Assembly: GCA_964512145.1 (NCBI GenBank)
Contig: CAZEIM010000016.1
Coordinates: 1-59,178 of the forward strand
Length of the DNA: 59,178 bases
Source: CAYOHR01 sp964512145
GTDB taxonomy: Bacteria > Bacteroidota > Bacteroidia > Flavobacteriales_G > JALEGO01
Direction: 5' to 3'
In this document: positions 19,207 through 27,799 of the stretch, piece by piece
Position numbering within the stretch: the stretch's first letter is position 1
Layout: the number at the start of each line of letters is the position of its first letter
Program-made: the position numbers and the translations under genes
The notes under the pieces: model-generated
What the model was told of the DNA's origin: nothing
The model's database searches: none
Seen by the model: the letters and a program-made list of their open reading frames with translations, nothing else

Positions 19207-19286
19207 ACTTAAATAAATTATCCCATAAAATGGGATGAATAATCCTTTTAAATAGTAAAATATAGAGGTTTATTATATCTCTTTTT
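19207..19286 (+). terminator. Possible terminator region between the phosphatase and sigma genes
   Basis: A hairpin ATCCCAT-AAA-ATGGGAT without a T-run is followed by a looser inverted repeat (AGTAAAATATAGAG / CTCTTTTTTTACT) ending in a T-rich stretch. Together they may end the upstream transcript. The second stem is imperfect. Confidence 0.3.
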
Positions 19287-19358
19287 TTACTATTTTTCGA
19301 AATATATAAGATTATACAGGCAACCACTTAAATATATATACGTTTTATATACAAATGC

Positions 19359-19931
19359 ATGGCAGATATTGATGAAATAATTAAAGGATGTGCTAATAAT
19401 GACCGAAAGAGTCAAAAATATTTATATGAAAAATTTTACAGTAAAATGCTGAATACTTGTTTAAGATATACACATGATTACGATGAGGCGAAAGATATTT
19501 TGCAGGAAGGTTTTTTAAAAATATTTGGCTCTATTTCCAACTACACGGATTCAGGATCTTTTGAGGGTTGGATGAAAAGAATAATGGTAAATACGGCAAT
19601 AGACTACTATAGGAAGAAAAAAAGAGAAAATTTTATCACTACCGATTCGGATTTTCTTTTAGGTAAAGAGGAAGATCAAATCGCTACAGACTCAAACTTG
19701 GAAGAAGAAGATGTAACAGCCTATAACTTAGACCCAAAAATTGTTATGGAAGAAATACAAAACCTTTCTCCAGCTTATCGAATTGTTTTTAATATGTACG
19801 TTATGGAGGGTTATAGTCATAAACAAATTGCAGAAATATTAGAAATAAGTGAAGGAACATCAAAGTCTAATTTGGCGAAAGCAAAAATGAACTTACAGAA
19901 AAAATTATCAAAATATATTGTAAAGAGTTAA
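19359..19931 (+). CDS. ECF-type sigma-70 factor
   Basis: The 190-residue protein has region 2 (YLYEKFYSKMLNTCLRYTHDYDEAKDILQEGFLKIF; then SFEGWMKRIMVNTAIDYYRKKKR) and region 4 (LSPAYRIVFNMYVMEGYSHKQIAEILEISEGTSKSNLAKAKMNLQKKL), the two domains of extracytoplasmic-function sigma factors. It lacks regions 1 and 3. The stop codon is 3 bases before the start of the next gene, which encodes a membrane protein with an anti-sigma-like N-terminus. A near-consensus -7 box TACGTTTT occurs at 19339-19346. Confidence 0.95.
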   Translation: MADIDEIIKGCANNDRKSQKYLYEKFYSKMLNTCLRYTHDYDEAKDILQEGFLKIFGSISNYTDSGSFEGWMKRIMVNTAIDYYRKKKRENFITTDSDFLLGKEEDQIATDSNLEEEDVTAYNLDPKIVMEEIQNLSPAYRIVFNMYVMEGYSHKQIAEILEISEGTSKSNLAKAKMNLQKKLSKYIVKS

Positions 19932-19934
19932 ATT

Positions 19935-21218
19935 ATGGGAAAAAATTTAGAAGAATTAATTAAACAATCGCTGGAAAATTATCCGGTTGAATATAACGAG
20001 GCCGACTGGTTAGATATGCAAAAAAAATTAGATGCTAACATGCCTCAAAATACTTCGGGAAGTAAGTATTTCTTTTGGGCAGCATTATGCTCAATAACAT
20101 GTTTAACAGCGTTGTTTGTATATTGGAATCGTTCAAACGATAATAAAACACCCAACCAAGTTATTTCAGTAACAAACAATACCATTGTTTCTGATGTAGA
20201 AAAATTAAATCATGAGGATCGTATTAATGATACTTTAAAGGAAAATCCTTCAAAAAATGTGACGCAAAATAACTCCCCGATTGAAAAAATCGAAGTGAAA
20301 GAAACTAGTGCTTTTCAAAATATTCAAACTATTCAAAAACATGAGCCGGAATATTTAAAACCTAATACTATTCATGATGAGCCATCAAAACAAGAAATAC
20401 ATGAAGAAGTAAAAATTACAAATAATAATATTACCCATGAGAACCCTTTAATAGAAATTGAAAGCTCTAATTCTTTTTGTGAAATGGAATGGTCAGAATT
20501 TAAAGTTCAAGGAACTTGCGTGGATTGTATTTATGAATGGAGTTTTGGAGATGGAAATTCAAAAAAAGGAAAAGAGGTTAAACATACATACTCATCTTTT
20601 GGAAATTATCATGTAACACTACATGTTACGAATTCTTCATCTCTTAATAAAACATTGGAAAAATCTATAACCGTATTACCCTTACCGCAAGAAATTATTC
20701 ATTATTCTATTCAAGAAGACGATGCTATTCCTGTCCATACTTTTAAATATGAAGACGCCTTAAATGTAAAAGATGTTCAATGGACTTTTTCGGATAATAA
20801 ATTGATGAAAGGAGCAGAAGTATCAAATATATATTATGATCAAAAAGCCGAGTATATAAAAATTAAGGCAACACATAACAATGGATGTGTTAAAGAATTT
20901 AGTAAATCATACTCCATAGAAAAAGTATTTGACTTGTTGGCACCTAATGCCTTTACTCCTAATGGAAGTGGAGCAAATGACACATGGATGCCTAAACTAC
21001 TGCAACAAAGAGATTTTGAGTTTACATTAAACATATATGATAGTAAAACTAGAAAATTAGTATATACTACAAACAATGCTCAAAAAGGATGGGATGGCAG
21101 AATGTTAGGCACTAACCAACAAGCTAAACCACAACAAACATTTATTTGGGAGGCAAATGTTAGAATTAACAACCAGGAAACCAGGCTATTTAAAGGAAGC
21201 ATTATTGTAATTCAGTAG
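19935..21218 (+). CDS. Anti-sigma-like membrane protein with PKD and CHU_C (T9SS type B) domains
   Basis: The first 44 residues are acidic and soluble (LEELIKQSLENYPVEYNEADWLDMQKKL), the usual form of short Bacteroidota anti-sigma N-termini. One membrane span follows (about 45-64; YFFWAALCSITCLTALFVYW), then a long Pro/Glu/Asn-rich linker, a PKD-like domain (about 180-250; YEWSFGDGNSKKG), a second PKD-like unit and a CHU_C/gliding-motility-type C-terminal domain (about 335-427; APNAFTPNGSGANDTW, WDGR) that normally serves as a type B T9SS sorting signal. The ORF is co-transcribed with the ECF sigma. It is most simply a sensor anti-sigma factor that presents a sorting-type domain in the periplasm; that role is inference. 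Confidence 0.8.
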   Translation: MGKNLEELIKQSLENYPVEYNEADWLDMQKKLDANMPQNTSGSKYFFWAALCSITCLTALFVYWNRSNDNKTPNQVISVTNNTIVSDVEKLNHEDRINDTLKENPSKNVTQNNSPIEKIEVKETSAFQNIQTIQKHEPEYLKPNTIHDEPSKQEIHEEVKITNNNITHENPLIEIESSNSFCEMEWSEFKVQGTCVDCIYEWSFGDGNSKKGKEVKHTYSSFGNYHVTLHVTNSSSLNKTLEKSITVLPLPQEIIHYSIQEDDAIPVHTFKYEDALNVKDVQWTFSDNKLMKGAEVSNIYYDQKAEYIKIKATHNNGCVKEFSKSYSIEKVFDLLAPNAFTPNGSGANDTWMPKLLQQRDFEFTLNIYDSKTRKLVYTTNNAQKGWDGRMLGTNQQAKPQQTFIWEANVRINNQETRLFKGSIIVIQ

Positions 21219-21294
21219 TTTTAATTTTAGGCATTATAATGTTGTAAAATTTTGTCAAACAATCATTATAGAACACTATAGGCGTGAGAATAAG

Positions 21295-21302
21295 TATATT
21301 TG
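21295..21302 (+). promoter_or_regulatory. Bacteroidota -7 box (TATATTTG) for the GT2 gene
   Basis: An exact TAnnTTTG match 21 bases before the ATG at 21324; no convincing -33 element is seen. Confidence 0.45.
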
Positions 21303-21323
21303 CTTTTTGAAAGCATATATTGA

Positions 21324-22100
21324 ATGAAAAAAAGGCTCTCAGCAGTAATAATTACCTTTAACGAAGAAAAAAACATTGAACGATGTATTCAATCAATTTT
21401 AGAAGTAGCAGATGAAATTATTGTTGTTGACTCTTTTAGCAATGACAATACAGAGGCACTTTGCTCAAAATATCAGGTTCGGTTTATAAAACATCCCTTT
21501 GAAGGACACATACAGCAAAAAAATATAGCAAAAGATTTAGCTTCGTTTGATTATGTATTGTCACTAGATGCCGATGAAGCATTAAGTGAACGTTTAAAAA
21601 ATAATATTTTAAACGAAAAAATTAAAGGGTTTCCTAAACAAGGGTATTATTTTAATAGGGTAACAAATTACTGTGGTACATGGATTAAACATGGAGGTTG
21701 GTATCCAGATAAAAAATTAAGGTTATGGAAAAAAAACTTAGGGCATTGGACGGGTATTAACCCGCACGATAAACTTGAAATGGTAGATGGAAATATAAAT
21801 ACCGGTTTTTTACATGGGGATATATTGCACTACAGTTATTATTCTATAGATGAACATTATAAACAAGCATATTATTTTGCAGATATTGCCGCCAATGAGT
21901 TGTATATAAAAGGCAAAAAAACCAGTAGTTTAGGAATTTTAATTCATTCATTAGCAAAATTTATAAAAATGTATCTGGTTCAAAAAGGATTTTTGGACGG
22001 AAAATATGGTTTTATTATTGCTAAAATAAGTACACAAGCTACCTATTATAAGTATCTGAAATTAAAAAACCTAATGAATGCAAACAAAAGTCATGTATAA
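21324..22100 (+). CDS. Family 2 glycosyltransferase (LPS-core type)
   Basis: The 258-residue GT-A protein begins LSAVIITFNEEKNIERCIQSI, has the acidic nucleotide-sugar motif LSLDADEALS near residue 87-92, and the downstream features GTWIKHGGWYPDKKLRLW and DILHYSYYSIDEH typical of the WaaE/KdtX-like branch that adds sugars to LPS inner core. No membrane span is obvious. It has its own promoter box. Donor and acceptor cannot be inferred. Confidence 0.9.
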   Translation: MKKRLSAVIITFNEEKNIERCIQSILEVADEIIVVDSFSNDNTEALCSKYQVRFIKHPFEGHIQQKNIAKDLASFDYVLSLDADEALSERLKNNILNEKIKGFPKQGYYFNRVTNYCGTWIKHGGWYPDKKLRLWKKNLGHWTGINPHDKLEMVDGNINTGFLHGDILHYSYYSIDEHYKQAYYFADIAANELYIKGKKTSSLGILIHSLAKFIKMYLVQKGFLDGKYGFIIAKISTQATYYKYLKLKNLMNANKSHV

Positions 22101-22172
22101 TTTATGGGGTAATTTAAGACCTAGAAAATGTAAAACGTCTATACATTATATAATTTTTATTAATTTTATAGT

Positions 22173-22364
22173 ATGAAATTAATTTTACCAACCATTATTT
22201 TATTGGCCTTAGCTTTTGCAGGTATTGCTGTTAAAATTTTACTAAAAAAAGAAGGTAAGTTTGCCGGAACTTGTGCAGGAAATAATCCTATGTTGCAAAA
22301 GGAGGGTGTAAGTTGCAGTGTATGTGGAGCAAGTCCAGAGGAGAAATGTAAAAACCCCTCTTAA
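22173..22364 (+). CDS. Small single-span membrane protein with four cysteines (NqrM-like)
   Basis: The 63-residue protein has one membrane helix (residues 2-24) and a cytoplasmic-type tail with four cysteines in the order C-x13-C-x2-C-x7-C (FAGTCAGNN...SCSVCGASPEEKC). This architecture, one helix followed by a GTC motif and a Cys cluster, is like NqrM/DUF539, the factor that delivers iron for assembly of Na+-translocating NADH:quinone reductase. The nqr genes are not in the window, so this is similarity of layout only. It converges on sucB. Confidence 0.65.
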   Translation: MKLILPTIILLALAFAGIAVKILLKKEGKFAGTCAGNNPMLQKEGVSCSVCGASPEEKCKNPS

Positions 22365-22386
22365 CGTACTAATTACTTACACTTTT

Positions 22387-23631
22387 TTACAATCCCAATA
22401 AAACTTCTCCCGGTTCTTTTCCTCCAAAAATAATTTTAGACGGATTTTCAATCATTTCTTTTACTTTATATAAAAACCCTACAGACTCACGACCGTCAAT
22501 AATTCTATGATCGTAAGATAAAGCAACATACATAATAGGTCTAATTTCAACCTTTCCGTTTATGGCAACAGGTCTTTCTACAATATTATGCATACCTAAT
22601 ATTCCACTTTGTGGAGGATTTAAAATAGGCGTACTAAGCATTGAGCCGAAAACCCCTCCGTTGGTAATAGTAAATGTACCCCCGGTCATTTCTTCAATAC
22701 TTAATTTTCCGTCTCTTGCTTTCGTAGCTAAGCGCTTAATTTCCATCTCAATTTCAGCAATTGACATTTTTTCGGCATTTCTCATAATAGGCACCATTAA
22801 ACCTTTAGGTGTACTTACGGCAATACCAACATCGGCATAATCAAACGAAACAATTTCATCTCCCTCAATCATTGAATTTACAGCCGGGTATAAATGCAAT
22901 GCTTCAGTTACTGCTTTTGTGAAAAAAGACATAAATCCTAACCCTATACCAAATTTTTTCTCGAATATATCTTTATATTTTTTACGCAACTCCATTACAT
23001 TACCCATATCAACCTCGTTAAAGGTAGTAAGCATGGCTGTTTGGTTTTTTACACCAACCAGTCTTTCCGATATTTTCCTTCTTAAGGAAGTCATTTTGCT
23101 ACGTTCCTGACTTCTTGTGCCTCCCCATCCATTTAATGCATGACTTTGTACGCCTCCAGCTAAATAAGAAACCACATCTGATTTAATTATTTTACCTTGA
23201 GTTCCGGATCCTTTAATATGTTGTATGTTAATTTTATTTTGAGTAGATATTTCTTTTGCTAAAGGGGTGGCTTTAACATCTGAAACAACAGGAGCTTGCT
23301 TTATTAGGGTTGTATCAGCAGGCTTACTAATCTCATTTTTACTCGTCACCGCTTCTTGTGCTAATTCTTGTACAGCTTGTTTACTTTTACCCTTTGCATT
23401 AGTGTCTATTTTACAAGCAACTGAGCCAACTTGTACTTTTTCCCCTTCTTTGGCAATAATTTGTATGGCACCAGCTTGCTCTGCAGTAAGCTCGAGGGTA
23501 GCCTTGTCTGAGTCAATTTCTGCAATTACCTGATCCTTATCTACATATTCGCCTTCTTTAACCAACCATCTTGCTATTTCAACTTCTGTGATGGATTCTC
23601 CCGGGCTAGGAATTTTCATATCTAATACCAT
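22387..23631 (-). CDS. sucB: 2-oxoglutarate dehydrogenase E2 (dihydrolipoyl succinyltransferase)
   Basis: The 414-residue protein has one lipoyl domain (residues 1-78; lipoyl Lys43 in DSDKATLE), a peripheral subunit-binding domain (about 120-160; ATPLAKEISTQNKINIQHIKGSG) and a catalytic 2-oxoacid acyltransferase domain ending with the HRIIDGRE active-site motif. SRMTSLRR-type and LPVN-like elements (YPAVNSMI) fit SucB rather than AceF. It transfers succinyl groups to CoA. It lies 58 bp downstream of sucA on the same strand. Confidence 0.95.
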   Translation of the reverse strand: MVLDMKIPSPGESITEVEIARWLVKEGEYVDKDQVIAEIDSDKATLELTAEQAGAIQIIAKEGEKVQVGSVACKIDTNAKGKSKQAVQELAQEAVTSKNEISKPADTTLIKQAPVVSDVKATPLAKEISTQNKINIQHIKGSGTQGKIIKSDVVSYLAGGVQSHALNGWGGTRSQERSKMTSLRRKISERLVGVKNQTAMLTTFNEVDMGNVMELRKKYKDIFEKKFGIGLGFMSFFTKAVTEALHLYPAVNSMIEGDEIVSFDYADVGIAVSTPKGLMVPIMRNAEKMSIAEIEMEIKRLATKARDGKLSIEEMTGGTFTITNGGVFGSMLSTPILNPPQSGILGMHNIVERPVAINGKVEIRPIMYVALSYDHRIIDGRESVGFLYKVKEMIENPSKIIFGGKEPGEVLLGL

Positions 23632-23689
23632 ACGCTATAACTATATTTCAAATTTATGAATTTATTAATATTTGCAGATATTTTACTAA

Positions 23690-26413
23690 TCATGCTTCAA
23701 CACCTGCTTTTTCAAATAATTTTTCTAAAATCATTTTTTGTGTTAATCCATGCCGAACTGCCGATCCTGTTGCAGTAACTGCACTTGATTTACGTCCAAT
23801 ATATTGTAAAGGAACATTTCTAAACAATCTCAATATGTGGGTCCACGCCCCCATATTTTCAGGCTCTTCCTGTACCCAATACCATTGATTTGCTTTTTTA
23901 TACTTTTCAATAATTTTATTTAATTGATGTTGAGGTAGGGGATATAGTTGTTCAATACGAACTATGGCAATATTTTTTAATTTTAATTCATCTCTTTTTT
24001 CAACAAGTTCATAGTAAATTTTTCCACTACAAAACGCTATTGTTTCAACCGATTTAGGATCAAGCACATCATCAATCACTTCCTGAAAGGTGTTTTCAGA
24101 TAATTCATCTATCGTAGAAACACAACTTGGATATCTTAATAGCTTTTTTGGTGTAAATACAAACAAAGGCTTTCTAAAATCTCTTTTTACTTGTCTGCGT
24201 AAAACGTGGAAGAAATTTGCCGGAGTAGTACAATTTACCATTTGCATGTTATTTTCTGCACATAATTGTAAATATCTTTCCATACGCGCACTAGAATGTT
24301 CAGCGCCTTGCCCTTCATACCCGTGAGGCAACAATAAAGTTATTCCACTCATGCGTTTCCATTTAGTTTCAGCACTGGCAATAAACTGATCTATGATTAT
24401 TTGTGCGCCATTGCTAAAATCTCCAAATTGTGCCTCCCAAATTGTTAATCCTTCAGGAACAGCTAATGAATACCCATAATCAAAACCCAAAACAGCATAT
24501 TCCGATAATAAAGAATTATAAATATCAAATTTTTCTTGCTTTTCAGAGATGTTACCTAACGGAACATATTCATCTTCTGAGTCTTCTACTTTTACAACGG
24601 CATGGCGATGCGAAAATGTACCTCTTTCTACATCCTGACCACTCATTCGAACCGGATGTCCTTCTTCTAATAAACTTGCATAAGCCAACAATTCGCACAT
24701 ACCCCAGTCAAGAGCATTTTTTTGAATCATTTCTTGTCGATCTTGAAATAAGCGTTCAATTTTTTTGAAAAAGTTTGTTTTTTCAGGTAATGAGTTTATT
24801 TTGGAAGCAAGTGTTAATAGCTTTTCTTTTTTTACACCGGTAAATGTTGACTCAATAAAATCACTTGCATTGGCTTCACGAAGTTTATCCCACCTACCTT
24901 CGTTAAAAGTAAAAATTTTAGAAACCTTATTTTCCTTAGCGAAGTCTAATGCTTGTTGTAATTTATTTTTATAAGCATCTTCTGCCTGCTTCATAAAATT
25001 TTGATCTACAGACCCTTCTGCTAAAAGCTTTTTTACATAAATATCTTTAGGATTAGCGTGTTTTGCAATTAAATTATACAAAACGGGTTGTGTAAATCTT
25101 GGCTCATCCCCTTCGTTGTGCCCGTATTTTCTATACCCTAAAATGTCAATAAATACATCTTTATGGAAGCGTTGACGATACTCCATGGCAATTCTTACTG
25201 CATGCACTACTGCCTCCACATCATCTGCATTCACATGAAAAACAGGGCATAAAGTTACTTTGGCTACATCTGTACAATATATGCTAGATCTTCCATCGAG
25301 GTAATTTGTTGTAAATCCTACCTGATTGTTTAACACAATATGTATAGTTCCACCGGTTTTATAACCATCTAGCTGAGCCATTTGCACTACTTCATACACA
25401 ACCCCTTGTCCAGCAATAGAGGCATCTCCGTGAATTAAAACAGGGATTAACTTAGAGTAATCGTTCTGATAGTTTCTGTCGAGTTTAGCTCTCGAAATTC
25501 CCTCAACTACCGGATCAACCGCTTCTAAATGAGAAGGGTTTGGAGTTAAACTAAGATGTACTGAACGACCTGATTTTGTAGTTTTATTAATTGAAAAGCC
25601 TAAATGGTATTTCACATCCCCTTCGTAAAATGGATCGTCATAGTCTTTTCCTTCAAACTCTGTGAAAACATCTTCAGGCGATTTTCCAAATGTGTTAATT
25701 AATACATTTAGCCGTCCTCTGTGAGCCATACCAAAAACAAATTCCTCAGAACCTAAAGCCGCTCCTGTTTCAATTACCTCATCTAAAGCGGGTATTAAAG
25801 CTTCTACTCCCTCTAGTGAAAATCGCTTTTGACCAACAAATTTTGAGTGTAAAAAATTCTCGAGAATTACCGCCTTTGAAAGATTTTCAAAAATTTCTTT
25901 TTTTCTGTCGGCTGAATATTTTGGATGGTTATCGTTTTCGTGTAACTTACTTTTTATCCATTCTACCTCTTCTGGGTTACGTATATACATATATTCTACC
26001 CCAATAGAATCGCAGTAAATAGCTTTTAAATGCACAATAATTTCATACAAAGTTGCAGGACCTATTCCAACAATTTCTCCTGCCTGAAATGTAACATTTA
26101 AATCATTTTCGGTTAGACCAAAATTTTCTATATCTAAGGTAGGTTGGTATTTTCTTCGATCTCTAACGGGATTTGTTTTAGTAAATAAATGTCCTCGAAT
26201 TCTGTAAGCATTAATTAAGTTAATAACTTTAAATTCTTTTTGAAAATTTTCAGGTATTTGTGAACCAGATTCAAAGCTTTTTGAAGCTAATTCAAAACCC
26301 TCAAAAAAACGCTTCCAGCTATCATCTACTAAATTTGGATCTTTTTTATAATCCGAATACATGGCATCGAATACCTCGGGGTTTGCCTGACTTAAGTATG
26401 AATATTTATCCAT
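23690..26413 (-). CDS. sucA: 2-oxoglutarate dehydrogenase E1 component
   Basis: The 907-residue protein starts with the SucA N-terminal arm (SQANPEVFDAMYSDYKKDP, DDSWKRFFEGFE) and has GMAHRGRLNVL, the thiamine-diphosphate region (HGDASIAGQGVVYE ... LNNQVGFTT), and the transketolase-like C-terminal half (GQDVERGTFSHRHAV, LLPHGYEGQGAEHSSARMERYLQL). It decarboxylates 2-oxoglutarate in the TCA cycle and succinylates the E2 lipoyl group. Length is normal for the family (about 900-930). It is followed by sucB in one operon; the E3 gene is not here. Confidence 0.97.
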   Translation of the reverse strand: MDKYSYLSQANPEVFDAMYSDYKKDPNLVDDSWKRFFEGFELASKSFESGSQIPENFQKEFKVINLINAYRIRGHLFTKTNPVRDRRKYQPTLDIENFGLTENDLNVTFQAGEIVGIGPATLYEIIVHLKAIYCDSIGVEYMYIRNPEEVEWIKSKLHENDNHPKYSADRKKEIFENLSKAVILENFLHSKFVGQKRFSLEGVEALIPALDEVIETGAALGSEEFVFGMAHRGRLNVLINTFGKSPEDVFTEFEGKDYDDPFYEGDVKYHLGFSINKTTKSGRSVHLSLTPNPSHLEAVDPVVEGISRAKLDRNYQNDYSKLIPVLIHGDASIAGQGVVYEVVQMAQLDGYKTGGTIHIVLNNQVGFTTNYLDGRSSIYCTDVAKVTLCPVFHVNADDVEAVVHAVRIAMEYRQRFHKDVFIDILGYRKYGHNEGDEPRFTQPVLYNLIAKHANPKDIYVKKLLAEGSVDQNFMKQAEDAYKNKLQQALDFAKENKVSKIFTFNEGRWDKLREANASDFIESTFTGVKKEKLLTLASKINSLPEKTNFFKKIERLFQDRQEMIQKNALDWGMCELLAYASLLEEGHPVRMSGQDVERGTFSHRHAVVKVEDSEDEYVPLGNISEKQEKFDIYNSLLSEYAVLGFDYGYSLAVPEGLTIWEAQFGDFSNGAQIIIDQFIASAETKWKRMSGITLLLPHGYEGQGAEHSSARMERYLQLCAENNMQMVNCTTPANFFHVLRRQVKRDFRKPLFVFTPKKLLRYPSCVSTIDELSENTFQEVIDDVLDPKSVETIAFCSGKIYYELVEKRDELKLKNIAIVRIEQLYPLPQHQLNKIIEKYKKANQWYWVQEEPENMGAWTHILRLFRNVPLQYIGRKSSAVTATGSAVRHGLTQKMILEKLFEKAGVEA

Positions 26414-26464
26414 AAAGAATTTATTTAGAAATCAGCATTATTCCAATATATAATTTACTATGCA

Positions 26465-26472
26465 CAAATCTA
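26465..26472 (-). promoter_or_regulatory. Bacteroidota -7 box (TAGATTTG) for sucA
   Basis: The minus strand reads TAGATTTG, an exact TAnnTTTG match 52 bases before the sucA ATG, just after the end of the upstream small gene. No -33 TTTG at 19 bp. Confidence 0.4.
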
Positions 26473-26500
26473 CAATAAAAACGCATATTGCTTATAAAAT

Positions 26501-26815
26501 TTAAGGTTTGTTTTTTGAAAATAACCTTCGCAAATACACTTTTTTAAATTCTCTTTCAATAATTAATTTACCCAACTGCATATTAAAATCCCTTTTGGGT
26601 AACTTATTACGCATTAATTTCAATAATGTTGCTTCAGGTATATCAACCCGATATAAAAATGATTGTACCATCTTAGGGGGAATTTGTTGCAACATTTCTA
26701 TTAAAAATCTAAGAATATATTCATGAAAATCTGATAAATCTGGCGAAGGATAGGGAATGTCCGGATAAATATTTTGTAGGTCTTTATTAATTTGATCAAT
26801 GGTCTCAATAATCAT
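26501..26815 (-). CDS. Hypothetical protein, 104 residues
   Basis: The product is a small, soluble, mostly helical protein with a Pro/Asp-rich start (YPDIPYPSPDLSDFHEYILRFLIEMLQQIPPKMV) and a basic end (REFKKVYLRRLFSKNK). I do not recognise a domain. Codon use and amino-acid composition look normal for the genome. It sits 87 bp upstream of sucA and may or may not be co-transcribed, since sucA has its own promoter-like box in the gap. Confidence 0.6.
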   Translation of the reverse strand: MIIETIDQINKDLQNIYPDIPYPSPDLSDFHEYILRFLIEMLQQIPPKMVQSFLYRVDIPEATLLKLMRNKLPKRDFNMQLGKLIIEREFKKVYLRRLFSKNKP

Positions 26816-26947
26816 TTGATATGACCTAGATGAGAGTTCTATTTCGTTTAAATCGCTTATTGAAAGATATTTTAATACACAATATACCTAAAATATATGG
26901 TTCAAGAAAAGAAATCTATATTCACTATAGCAAAAAACAAATAATGT

Positions 26948-26955
26948 TACTTTTG
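26948..26955 (+). promoter_or_regulatory. Bacteroidota -7 box (TACTTTTG) for the DUF4292-envC pair
   Basis: An exact TAnnTTTG match ends 13 bases before the ATG at 26969, giving a very short 5' leader. Confidence 0.5.
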
Positions 26956-26968
26956 CATAGAATATTTT

Positions 26969-27799
26969 ATGAGGTCAATACAATTTTTTTTGCCGTTTAT
27001 ACTTTTTACTTGCCATATCATTTTACCTTCATGTGGTGCCAAAAGAAAAATCAAGCAACCCATTAATGTTTCAGAAAAAAGTACAATAAAAGAATATTTA
27101 AATGAAGCAGAAAGAACTTTTTTTTGGGAATCTATACACAAAAACACCCCCTTTAATTACTTAAGCTTTCAAACAAATACTGACTTTAAAAATTCTGAAA
27201 ATAACTACTCTTTTAAAACTAATATACGCTTAAAAAATGATAGTATTGTTTGGATATCAGTAAGAGTTTTGTCTATAGAGATTGCCAGAGTAATTGCTAA
27301 AACAGATTCTGTGTTTGTAAAAATCAACAATGAAAAAAAAATGGTATCAGGCTCATGGGTAGATATTTCTAATAAAATTGGATATCATATTAATTTACCT
27401 ATGTTTCAAGATATTTTATTAGGAAATCCTGTGCTTTCCGACTCGTGTTTTAATAATTCATACATTCAAAAAAATGATGCAGGATTTAAACTAAATAGCA
27501 TTTGTGCAGAGGATTCATCAAGCAAAAGTTTTAAAATAACCCTAGAAACTGATTCCGTGTTTAATGTAAAAAGTCAAGTATTAGAAAACATAGAAGGTAC
27601 CAACAAAGCATTAATATCAATTATCGAATATACCCATCTAATGTTTGATTCAGTGCTTCAAAAGATGCCTTTAAAAATAAATTATGAAATTATAATGCCT
27701 GAAAAAAGTACTATTTTAACAGAATATTCTAAATTTGAAACCACAGAAGTGGAATTTCCATTTTCTGTTCCTTCTAAATATGAAAGAGTTCAATTTTAA
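26969..27799 (+). CDS. DUF4292 family lipoprotein
   Basis: The 276-residue protein has a lipoprotein signal with lipobox-like LPSCGAK (Cys at residue 22) and a beta-rich body (FQTNTDFKNSENNYSFKTNIRLKNDSIVWISV ...), with the conserved KTDSVFVKINNEKKM segment seen in DUF4292 proteins of Bacteroidota. The fold resembles LolA/LolB-type periplasmic lipid carriers, but function is not established. It overlaps the next gene by 20 bases, so the two are translated together; the same pair, DUF4292 followed by an EnvC/M23 protein, is a common arrangement in the phylum. Confidence 0.82.
   Translation: MRSIQFFLPFILFTCHIILPSCGAKRKIKQPINVSEKSTIKEYLNEAERTFFWESIHKNTPFNYLSFQTNTDFKNSENNYSFKTNIRLKNDSIVWISVRVLSIEIARVIAKTDSVFVKINNEKKMVSGSWVDISNKIGYHINLPMFQDILLGNPVLSDSCFNNSYIQKNDAGFKLNSICAEDSSSKSFKITLETDSVFNVKSQVLENIEGTNKALISIIEYTHLMFDSVLQKMPLKINYEIIMPEKSTILTEYSKFETTEVEFPFSVPSKYERVQF

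Noticed and set aside
26830..27066. Short plus-strand ORF before the DUF4292 gene
   Set aside because: It overlaps the start of the lipoprotein gene in another frame, spans the promoter box and has no recognisable features.
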